Below, in pieces: positions 1-5,135 of a DNA stretch of 5,313 nucleotides; the first letter of the stretch is position 1; each line of letters begins with the position of its first letter. The DNA comes from Microcaldota archaeon. Its GTDB lineage: Archaea > Iainarchaeota > Iainarchaeia > JAADDC01. The notes under the pieces were generated by a model. That model did not search any database, had not been told where the DNA came from, and worked only from the letters and a program-made list of their open reading frames with translations. The stretch lies in contig JALTCQ010000122.1 of assembly GCA_027074515.1 (NCBI GenBank), positions 1 through 5,313 on the forward strand, in the 5' to 3' direction. Position numbers and translations under genes: made by a program.

Positions 1-500
1 ACGCCGCTATCAATTTCATCGAGCAGAACGTACTTCTTATCGAGGAAGAGAGCTTGCAGAAGCTCAGAACGCTTTCTCTCGCCACCAGAAAAACCGACGT
101 TCAGGGGACGAGAGAGGTACGATGGATCGAGGCCAACGCGGGGAGCTAGCTGAGCCAACTCAGCAAAGGCTTTTGGATCGCGCTCGCGTCCAGACGCACG
201 GAGCAGTAGCGTGGCGAGGGTCACCCCCTCGATCTCCGGAGGGCTCTGAAACGCGAGGAAAAGCCCCTTTCTTGCTCGATCATTGGGAGAGAGTCTCGTG
301 ATGTCATCACCGTCAAGAAAGATATTCCCAGAAACCACTTCGTATCGGGGATCGCCAGCCACGGTTCGCACAAGGGAAGACTTGCCAGAGCCGTTGGGGC
401 CAAGAAGAACAACAAGCTCGCCCGGCTCAACAGCGAGGGAAACGCCCCGAAGGATTTCCTTGTCCTCAACCCGTGCGTGAAGATCTCTTACCTCGAGCAC
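1..500 (-). CDS. sufC: SufC, Fe-S cluster assembly ABC-type ATPase (partial, C-terminus off the left edge)
   Basis: SufC is the cytoplasmic ABC ATPase that partners SufB/SufD scaffold proteins in building iron-sulfur clusters; it is soluble, not a transporter. The 166 visible residues show a Walker A motif GPNGSGKS (residues 34-41, Lys40), a Q-loop Gln85 in FQSP, the signature FSGGERKR (137-144) and Walker B followed by DEIDSG (about 157-166). The NVGFSGGE-KR signature and the LLDE-DSG ending are typical of SufC rather than of transporter ATPases. The family is about 250 residues long, so roughly a third is missing beyond the left edge. The start is taken as GTG at 498-500, which gives the expected N-terminus (LEVRDLHARV) and lies about 27 bases from a TATA-like box. 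SufB/SufD genes would be expected to the left (inference). Family assignment is very secure. Confidence 0.96.
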   Translation of the reverse strand, partial: MLEVRDLHARVEDKEILRGVSLAVEPGELVVLLGPNGSGKSSLVRTVAGDPRYEVVSGNIFLDGDDITRLSPNDRARKGLFLAFQSPPEIEGVTLATLLLRASGRERDPKAFAELAQLAPRVGLDPSYLSRPLNVGFSGGERKRSELLQALFLDKKYVLLDEIDSG

Positions 501-502
501 GA

Positions 503-519
503 TTTTAACAGTGTTAAAA
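503..519. promoter_or_regulatory. Perfect 17-bp palindrome, candidate operator of sufC
   Basis: TTTTAACA-G-TGTTAAAA is an exact inverted repeat with 8-base arms and a one-base centre. It lies between the sufC TATA-like box (523-531) and the GTG start (500), covering roughly positions -3 to -19 of the predicted promoter. A protein bound there would block transcription initiation, so a repressor site for a dimeric helix-turn-helix regulator is the natural reading. Suf operons are commonly controlled by Fe-S or iron status in other organisms; the regulator here is unknown. Alternative: the T-rich minus-strand stretch next to it could help end HAD transcription, but the hairpin would be AT-rich with a one-base loop and therefore weak. 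Confidence 0.55.
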
Positions 520-533
520 AGGTTTTTATTTAG
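520..533 (-). promoter_or_regulatory. Predicted sufC promoter (TATA-like box, leaderless GTG)
   Basis: Read on the minus strand, AAATAAAAA (531 down to 523) is centred about 27 bases before the first base of the sufC GTG at position 500. That is the usual archaeal TATA-to-start distance, so the transcript would begin at or very near the start codon. The box overlaps the TAA stop of the upstream HAD gene (526-528). No Shine-Dalgarno sequence precedes the GTG, which fits leaderless translation. The prediction rests on spacing and composition only. Confidence 0.55.
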
Positions 534-1122
534 AGAGGTCCGCCAGCATCTTTGAGAGTTCCGCGATGCTCCTCGCGTGGACAAAGGAGAAACCGGCACG
601 GATGGCTGCAACGCGATCGTAGTCCGTATCCCCAACTACAACGGCGTCATTCACCCCCAGCTTTTTCGCCGCGAGGAGAAATGGCTCCGGATCGGGCTTA
701 CCGCGGGTCACATCCTCAGCAGATACAACCGCATCGAAGTACATGCCGAGAGAGGGGTTCGTGGCACCGAAAACCCACTGGACAAACCTGCGAGACGCAG
801 AGGTGACGAGAGCAAGCGGATATTTCCCGTGTAGTGCGTTCAGCGTGTCATAAACGTGGGGGAGAACGCGAATACGGTCCAAATACCTGGGCGTGAACTC
901 CCACTTCTTCTGACGTATTGCCTTGATCTGCTCCTCGCTCAGTTCAGGATATATGTCACGGACTATGTCAAGAAATCGTTTTCCAACCTCTCTTCGGAAT
1001 CGTTCGGCGACCCCGGGCTTTCGGGGGATGCCAAGGGCATCAAGCGCGTCCAGGAAAGAGTAGAGGTGCACATCCGTGGAGTCTATGAGCGTTCCGTCCA
1101 GATCGAAGAGCACGCCAAGCAC
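526..1122 (-). CDS. HAD-superfamily phosphatase (phosphoglycolate phosphatase / beta-phosphoglucomutase-like)
   Basis: A cytoplasmic Mg2+-dependent hydrolase of the haloacid dehalogenase superfamily, subfamily I with an alpha-helical cap. With the GTG at 1120-1122 as start it has 198 residues. Motif I is DLDGT (Asp7 nucleophile, Asp9 acid/base), motif II the Thr107-Ser108 of LVTSAS, motif III Lys142 in GKPDPEPF, and motif IV GDTDYD (Asp165, Asp169). The cap is about residues 15-85. All catalytic positions are present, so it should be active; the substrate (phosphoglycolate, a sugar phosphate or another phosphomonoester) cannot be read from the sequence. The open frame continues to an ATG at 1299, but those 59 extra residues lie antisense to the DUF192 gene, precede a motif that normally sits at the very N-terminus, and would ignore a well-placed TATA-like box, so the short form is preferred. 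The next GTG (1111-1113) is a less likely alternative. sufC follows 25 bases downstream. Confidence 0.9.
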   Translation of the reverse strand: MLGVLFDLDGTLIDSTDVHLYSFLDALDALGIPRKPGVAERFRREVGKRFLDIVRDIYPELSEEQIKAIRQKKWEFTPRYLDRIRVLPHVYDTLNALHGKYPLALVTSASRRFVQWVFGATNPSLGMYFDAVVSAEDVTRGKPDPEPFLLAAKKLGVNDAVVVGDTDYDRVAAIRAGFSFVHARSIAELSKMLADLSK

Positions 1123-1124
1123 GG

Positions 1125-1132
1125 ATATAAAT
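1125..1132 (+). promoter_or_regulatory. Predicted TATA-like box of the DUF192/ATPase operon
   Basis: ATATAAAT is centred about 25 bases before the GTG at 1153, so transcription would start at or next to that codon. No Shine-Dalgarno sequence precedes the GTG. The box begins three bases from the start codon of the divergent HAD gene (1122), so it shares a 30-bp spacer with the opposing promoter. It is likely the main promoter for everything to the right edge of the window. Confidence 0.55.
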
Positions 1133-1143
1133 GAGAAGAAAGC

Positions 1144-1152
1144 AATATTATT
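1144..1152 (-). promoter_or_regulatory. Predicted TATA-like box of the HAD phosphatase gene
   Basis: On the minus strand AATAATATT (1152 down to 1144) is centred 26 bases before the GTG at 1122, the distance expected for a leaderless archaeal transcript. Its upstream end abuts the GTG start of the divergent DUF192 gene at 1153. It is the main reason for choosing the 198-residue form of the HAD protein. Confidence 0.55.
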
Positions 1153-1482
1153 GTGCTGGTCAACCGCACGAAAAACATCGTCCTTACCGAGCACGTGGAA
1201 ATCGCTGATTCTCCCTGGAAGCGGAGCACGGGGCTGATGTTCAAGAGGCGCTACGAGGGGGCCCTCGTGTTTCCAAGGGTTGGAAGAGAGGTGTTTCACG
1301 GATTCTTCTGCTTCTTCCCCATTCTGATCGTCTGTCTGGATGAACAGAACCGCGTAAAAGCGAAGAAAATCCTAAAACCGTGGGCGATGGTGCCAGTGAA
1401 CTGCGAAACGGTGATAGAGCTTGACGCCAGAAAGCGCTGGGAGATAGATGTGGGGGACGAGCTGAGCTGGAATGAAGATTGA
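1153..1482 (+). CDS. DUF192 (UPF0127) family protein
   Basis: A small cytoplasmic protein of 109 residues, the full length of the single-domain DUF192 family, whose biochemical role is not established. Family landmarks are visible: EIADSPWKRSTGLMF (about 16-30), the HGFFCFFPILIVCLD block (49-63) matching the usual H-x-F-F-x-x-F-P-I-D-V-V-F-L-D pattern, KPW (75-77) and the closing DVGDEL (99-104). The usual Asp after FPI is Leu here. There is no signal peptide, unlike many bacterial members. The GTG at 1153 is chosen because it is the first start codon after the TATA-like box and gives the normal family N-terminus. The gene overlaps the following ferredoxin-ATPase gene by 11 bases, so the two are co-transcribed and probably translationally coupled. 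Whether DUF192 serves the secretion machine or is a chance neighbour cannot be told from the window. Confidence 0.9.
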   Translation: MLVNRTKNIVLTEHVEIADSPWKRSTGLMFKRRYEGALVFPRVGREVFHGFFCFFPILIVCLDEQNRVKAKKILKPWAMVPVNCETVIELDARKRWEIDVGDELSWNED

Positions 1483-2998
1483 GGCGAAGGCGGACCTGAG
1501 TAAAGTCTGTCCATACGAGCTGGACGACTCAAAATGCGTCCACTGTGATCCGAAAGAGGCACCCTGTGTCAAGGCATGTCCCCAGGGCGCGATATACGAG
1601 GTGGCGGAGGGCGTTCTGGCCATTGACTACGACAAGTGCGACGGCTGCGGGAAATGCGCCGAAGCCTGCCCCTACGGAGCGATCGTGCTGAAGGAAGGAA
1701 AGGCATTCAAGTGTGACCTCTGCCTCTCCCTATTCGACGAACCCCAGTGCGTGGTGGCGGGGCTGGCACGGATCAAGTACACGCAAGGCGAGTTAGAGAG
1801 AATCTGGAACGTTATCGGCTGGGCGGTGCTTGACGAGGGAGATTACACGATCCAGACTGAAGAAATCCGCCTGAGCGACGCTGCCATACTAAAAGAGGTG
1901 GTGGAACGCTACCAGAAGACGAAAGGAGAATTCACCTGGGAGGAAATACTGGCAGGACTGGAGTACGAGTACGGCGAGATAGCGGAAGACACAAAAAAGC
2001 GCGTGATGTGGTGGATAAAAAGAACCTACGAGGGCTACGGCCCAATAGACTTTCTGCAAGACCCGGAGATAGAGGAAATAGCCACGACAAGGCTAAAAGA
2101 TCCAATACGCGTGTACATCCGTGGAAAGGGCTGGAAAAAGACGAACCTGGCTTTCTGGACAGAGGACTACTTTAAGTACATCGTGAACAAGTACGCTGCA
2201 AGCATGGGAAGGCGGATAACACTGAAAACGCCGCGCATAAACGCAACCCTTCCAGACGGATCGAGACTCCACGCGGTAATGCCCCCTCTTTCCCGCGAAG
2301 GACACGCGCTGACCATAAGACGGTTCACCGAGCGCAGATGGACGCCGTGGGACATTATTAACAATGGAACGATGAGCGCAGAACAGATGGCGAAGATCTG
2401 GTGGGCCATAGACCACGATTTGAACATCGCCATCGCGGGCAACACTGGATCGGGAAAAACAACAACGCTAAACGCCATAATGGCATTCATTCCCCTGGAC
2501 GAGCGCATAATCCTCGTAGAGGAAACACCAGAGATCTGGATTCCCCACGAACACAGGATACGCCTCGTCCCCGACGAAAACACGAGCATGCAGGACCTCG
2601 TGTACGATACACTACGCATGAGACCAGATAGAATCGTTGTGGGGGAGGTGAGACGGCCGGAGGAGATGCGGGCGCTCTTTGACACGATGCTCGCAGGACA
2701 AGGAAGGGGATCCTACGCCACGATGCACGGAAGGAGTGTGGAAGAAACCGAAAGAAGAATAAGAAGCATGGGGATCCCCGAAGAAGATCTAGCCGCCCTG
2801 GATGTCATCGTTGTCCAAAGACGTCTCAGGGAGCACGGCAAAGAGGTGCGAAAGGTTACAGAGCTGTTCTTCCGGAGCACAAAGCCGCCAGAAGATGAAA
2901 TACAAGAAAGAGAAAAAGCCCTACACGAGATCCAGGTGCGAAACATAGAAGAATACGCGAAGCAGGTGAGCAAGTGGAGAGCATCCAAAGGTATTTGA
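1472..2998 (+). CDS. Type II/IV secretion (GspE/TadA/FlaI-like) ATPase with N-terminal poly-[4Fe-4S] ferredoxin domain
   Basis: A 508-residue fusion. Residues 1-103 are ferredoxin-like: C22-x2-C25-x6-C32-x3-C36-P, C56-x2-C59-x2-C62-x3-C66-P, then C81-x2-C84-x8-C93, plus a lone C13-P14. Residues about 105-470 are a secretion/pilus motor ATPase: GYGPIDFL and DPEIEEI (188-204) open the N-terminal subdomain, Walker A is GNTGSGKTT (323-331, Lys329), the acidic Asp-box equivalent is VEETPE (349-354), Walker B lies in RPDRIVVGEVR (384-394, Glu392), and the His box is ATMHGR (His419). All catalytic motifs are intact. Such ATPases form cytoplasmic hexamers that drive pilus or pseudopilus assembly through T2SF membrane proteins, and two of these follow directly. 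The ATG at 1472 is the first possible start after an in-frame stop; no strong Shine-Dalgarno sequence precedes it, and it overlaps DUF192 by 11 bases. The motor is certain; Fe-S binding is inferred from the cysteine spacing. The role of the ferredoxin part (redox control, structural or electron transfer) is unknown. Confidence 0.93.
   Translation: MKIEAKADLSKVCPYELDDSKCVHCDPKEAPCVKACPQGAIYEVAEGVLAIDYDKCDGCGKCAEACPYGAIVLKEGKAFKCDLCLSLFDEPQCVVAGLARIKYTQGELERIWNVIGWAVLDEGDYTIQTEEIRLSDAAILKEVVERYQKTKGEFTWEEILAGLEYEYGEIAEDTKKRVMWWIKRTYEGYGPIDFLQDPEIEEIATTRLKDPIRVYIRGKGWKKTNLAFWTEDYFKYIVNKYAASMGRRITLKTPRINATLPDGSRLHAVMPPLSREGHALTIRRFTERRWTPWDIINNGTMSAEQMAKIWWAIDHDLNIAIAGNTGSGKTTTLNAIMAFIPLDERIILVEETPEIWIPHEHRIRLVPDENTSMQDLVYDTLRMRPDRIVVGEVRRPEEMRALFDTMLAGQGRGSYATMHGRSVEETERRIRSMGIPEEDLAALDVIVVQRRLREHGKEVRKVTELFFRSTKPPEDEIQEREKALHEIQVRNIEEYAKQVSKWRASKGI
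2964..2969 (+). promoter_or_regulatory. Ribosome binding site deciding the TadB-like start
   Basis: AGGTGA, complementary to the conserved 3' end of archaeal 16S rRNA, lies four bases before the GTG at 2974 and inside the end of the ATPase gene. It favours this GTG over the alternative TTG at 2995, which overlaps the ATPase stop codon and has no comparable site. Confidence 0.6.
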
Positions 2999-3720
2999 TA
3001 CTATCCGGGCTGAACTGGACGGAAAAGGAATTCATATATGGTATAACAGCTGTTTCAGCGGCAACGGGGATCCTTTTCGCCGTCCTAGGTGCAAGCGGGG
3101 CAACCGCCATAGCAATAGCTATTGTCACAGGAGCGATTGGAATATACGCGCCCGTCCTGATGGCAAGGGTGCGCGCCGAGAGAGCAGAGGCTGATCTGCC
3201 ATACGTGCTTCGAAGCCTGGCGTCAGAGGTGGAGGCAGGGATTCCCTTCGATATTGCGCTGAAAGATGCTGCGAGGATCTCCCAAACGCTGCGAAAGGAC
3301 TTCAGACGAGTGCTGGAGATGTACAAGAAAGGGATACCCCTGGACAACGGCCTGAAAGCGGTAGGAGAGAGCTACGCGTCGGAGAACATAAAGAGAGCGA
3401 TGTTACACGTAGCCCTGCTTTACCAGAGCGGTGCGGAGGCGGCCCCAATCAAGAAGATGGCTGACGAGCTGCTTGCCATACAGAAAGCAGAGAGCAAGAA
3501 ATTCTCGTCAGAACTGGCAATGTTCACGCTCGTATTCGTTGCGGTAGCTGCCCTCGTCCCAGCACTCTTCGCGATGTACGTGATGATTGGATCAACGATT
3601 CTGGAAATGGACCTAACGCCCGGAACGATAAAAATGATCATGCTCGGGGCGTTTCCAGTGGCCACTGGCCTGGCGTTGGCTTACATGTACGCACGGTTGC
3701 CAGCGTATATGAGGCGATGA
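2974..3720 (+). CDS. TadB-like T2SF-domain membrane protein (secretion/pilus platform)
   Basis: A 248-residue integral membrane protein of the T2SF (GspF/PilC/FlaJ/TadB) family, the inner-membrane platform on which the motor ATPase acts. Four membrane segments are apparent at about 21-40, 43-65, 181-205 and 219-240, flanking a charged, helical cytoplasmic T2SF domain (66-180) with the family's EVEAGIPFDIAL (85-96) and the YQSGA of LLYQSGAEAAP (148-158). It starts at GTG 2974, overlapping the ATPase gene by 25 bases, with a good ribosome binding site. The next gene is a second T2SF protein one base downstream, so the pair corresponds to TadB plus TadC, or to the two halves of a FlaJ-type protein. 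Which substrate is assembled or secreted is not visible. The family call is firm; the choice of TadB over other T2SF names rests on size and gene order. Confidence 0.88.
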   Translation: MESIQRYLILSGLNWTEKEFIYGITAVSAATGILFAVLGASGATAIAIAIVTGAIGIYAPVLMARVRAERAEADLPYVLRSLASEVEAGIPFDIALKDAARISQTLRKDFRRVLEMYKKGIPLDNGLKAVGESYASENIKRAMLHVALLYQSGAEAAPIKKMADELLAIQKAESKKFSSELAMFTLVFVAVAALVPALFAMYVMIGSTILEMDLTPGTIKMIMLGAFPVATGLALAYMYARLPAYMRR

Positions 3721-3721
3721 G

Positions 3722-4408
3722 ATGGAATGGATATACATAATACTGGCACTCGGGGCGGCTGCCATCCCCATCGTCGTGGACTACAGGCGTGAGCGAGGAA
3801 AGGCAAAGATGGACGAGATGCTGCCTCTCGCGCTCCTCGAACTATCCACCCTGCCCATACACGGCCTGCAAGACGTAGCAAAATACCTGTCCAGTGGCTA
3901 CGGACCAGTATCCGAACGCTTTAGCCGCGCAAGGAAGATGATGGAGCGAGGGATCCCGCCGGTCAGCGCGATGAGGAGTGTGGCGCGAGACACCACACCC
4001 TTGTTCCAGCACGCGGTGGAGATGATCATTGCAGGGTACCAGAGCGGCGCAGATTGGAACAGAATCATAAGAAAAACTGCGGAGGACATTGAAGCGGTGG
4101 TAGACATGGAGCGGCAAAGAAGAGCAAGTCTGAGCCTCCAAAAATATAACGTGCTCCTGTCCGCAGGTGTATTCGTTCCAGCAATTCTGGGCATATCCGA
4201 AAGAATGGTAGACAGGATAAGTGCAGGCGCGTGGAACCCACTAATCACGGCGCTCCACGCAAGCATCCTTCCATACATACTCATACTCGCCGTGGAGTCA
4301 GCCGTCTTCCTGGCGCTTCTGGAGGGAAGGCTAAGAAACACCCTTTACTACGCGGTAGTCCTCGGGGTGCTGGGGGTCGCTAGCTTCTTCATAGCGAAGG
4401 GCATATAA
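3722..4408 (+). CDS. TadC-like T2SF-domain membrane protein (second platform subunit)
   Basis: A 228-residue membrane protein, the partner of the preceding gene. An N-terminal membrane segment (about 3-19) is followed by a cytoplasmic T2SF domain (about 22-140) and three segments at 141-159, 180-200 and 207-226. It shares with its neighbour a GIP turn (GIPPVSAM, 77-84) and the YQSGA of AGYQSGADW (104-112), at the same distance before a membrane segment, showing that the two are paralogous T2SF units. The ATG at 3722 lies one base after the previous stop, with GAGG at 3711-3714 as a plausible ribosome binding site. It presumably forms a hetero-oligomer with the TadB-like protein and contacts the ATPase (family knowledge, not seen here). 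Length is normal for a single T2SF repeat; nothing looks damaged. Confidence 0.86.
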   Translation: MEWIYIILALGAAAIPIVVDYRRERGKAKMDEMLPLALLELSTLPIHGLQDVAKYLSSGYGPVSERFSRARKMMERGIPPVSAMRSVARDTTPLFQHAVEMIIAGYQSGADWNRIIRKTAEDIEAVVDMERQRRASLSLQKYNVLLSAGVFVPAILGISERMVDRISAGAWNPLITALHASILPYILILAVESAVFLALLEGRLRNTLYYAVVLGVLGVASFFIAKGI

Positions 4409-4413
4409 TAAAA
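4403..4413 (+). promoter_or_regulatory. Possible internal promoter before the PAC2 gene
   Basis: ATATAATAAAA spans the stop codon of the TadC-like gene. It is centred only about 13 bases before the ATG at 4421, too close for that codon to be reached by a transcript begun at this box, but about 28 bases before an in-frame GTG at 4436. It would therefore suit a leaderless transcript starting at GTG 4436. AT-rich gene junctions produce such boxes by chance, so confidence is modest. Confidence 0.35.
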
Positions 4414-4420
4414 ACCCCAA

Positions 4421-5131
4421 ATGCGTATTTGCAACGTGACCGTGAACATACGCGTGAACGGGAACTTACGGGGCTACACGCTCATCGCCGGCTTCCCAGG
4501 AATAGGTGTCGTTGGCCCAATCGTGGCAAAGCACATCGTAGAATCGCAGGGCCTGAAAGTAATCGGTAGCATAACCTCCGACAAGTTTCCCGCAGTATCC
4601 GCGATCTCCAACGGCGTAGCAGAGTCCCCCGTGCGTATATACGCCGATCCGAGGCGCAAGATTGCAGTCATTCTGTCTGAAATCATGTTCAAGGAGGATT
4701 CTGCAAAGGAGCTAGGCAACGAACTGATAAACTTCGCCAAAAAATCAGGCGTGAAAGAAATTATTTCCATAGCGGGCGTGCTGATCCCAAACAAGGAGGA
4801 CAGCGAAATATACGGGGTGGTATCCGACGAAAAGCTCCTGAAAACGCTAGGAGACTACGGAATAAAGCCGGTGCCCAAGGGGGTAACAACAGGGATCTCC
4901 GCGTCCCTGCTCGTCAACGGAAAGGCGCAAAAGGTACCGGTCATGCTCTTGCTCGGCACACTTCACGCAAAGGAGGATTTCCGAGCTGCCGCAGAGATCA
5001 TAAAGATGCTGGACCAGATACTGGGACTCAACGTGGATTACGACTCGCTGCTGGACCAAGCAAAGAAGATAGAGCGGGAAGTATCCTCCGTTATGCAGCA
5101 CAGCAAGAGCGCGAGCTCCATGTACGGGTGA
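4421..5131 (+). CDS. PAC2-family protein (proteasome assembly chaperone-like) with C-terminal HbYX-type tail
   Basis: A member of the PAC2 family, which includes eukaryotic proteasome assembly chaperones and archaeal homologues. It has 236 residues from ATG 4421. The family's glycine-rich entry strand LIAGFPGIGVVG (21-32) is clear, as is the late block LLLGTLHAKEDFRAAAEIIKML followed by a helix (about 175-225) rich in charged residues (KKIEREV). The last residues form a Ser/Gly-rich tail ending Met-Tyr-Gly, which fits the hydrophobic-Tyr-any (HbYX) pattern that proteasome activators insert into the 20S alpha ring. The archaeal PAC2 protein PbaB is known to use such a tail, so a role in proteasome activation is plausible, though a three-residue match alone is weak. 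The ATG lacks a ribosome binding site, and GTG 4436 (231 residues) is an alternative start that leaves the core intact. The gene lies 12 bases after the TadC-like gene; a functional link to secretion is not implied. Confidence 0.88.
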   Translation: MRICNVTVNIRVNGNLRGYTLIAGFPGIGVVGPIVAKHIVESQGLKVIGSITSDKFPAVSAISNGVAESPVRIYADPRRKIAVILSEIMFKEDSAKELGNELINFAKKSGVKEIISIAGVLIPNKEDSEIYGVVSDEKLLKTLGDYGIKPVPKGVTTGISASLLVNGKAQKVPVMLLLGTLHAKEDFRAAAEIIKMLDQILGLNVDYDSLLDQAKKIEREVSSVMQHSKSASSMYG

Positions 5132-5132
5132 T
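5127..5132 (+). promoter_or_regulatory. Ribosome binding site of the last, partial gene
   Basis: GGTGAT matches the archaeal anti-Shine-Dalgarno region and stands three bases before the ATG at 5136, overlapping the PAC2 stop codon (TGA at 5129-5131). This supports the ATG start and translational coupling to the PAC2 gene. Confidence 0.6.
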
Positions 5133-5135
5133 CGC

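Noticed and set aside
503..525. Terminator of the HAD gene formed by the inverted repeat and T-rich minus strand
   Set aside because: The stem would be almost entirely A-T with a one-base loop, too weak for a hairpin, and the placement inside the sufC promoter fits an operator better. Weak T-run termination cannot be excluded.
552..1134. Plus-strand open frames of 84 to 92 residues opposite the HAD gene
   Set aside because: They are antisense to intact HAD motifs, overlap each other in different frames and resemble no known protein.
2167..2685. 172-residue open frame on the minus strand inside the ATPase gene
   Set aside because: It lies wholly antisense to the conserved motor motifs (its codons mirror the region before and through Walker A and the VEETPE box) and shows no recognisable family, so it is a shadow of the ATPase coding frame.
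2995..2998. TTG at 2995 as the start of the TadB-like gene, overlapping the ATPase stop
   Set aside because: The upstream GTG at 2974 has a good AGGTGA site four bases before it, whereas the TTG has none.
3113..3124. 12-bp perfect palindrome CAATAGCTATTG
   Set aside because: It lies inside a membrane segment of the TadB-like gene, built from Ala/Ile codons. A palindrome of this length is expected about once in a window this size by chance.
2856..3347. 163-residue open frame on the minus strand across the ATPase/TadB-like junction
   Set aside because: It is antisense to two conserved genes and Ser/Arg-rich in the way shadow frames are, with no promoter or ribosome binding site noticed.
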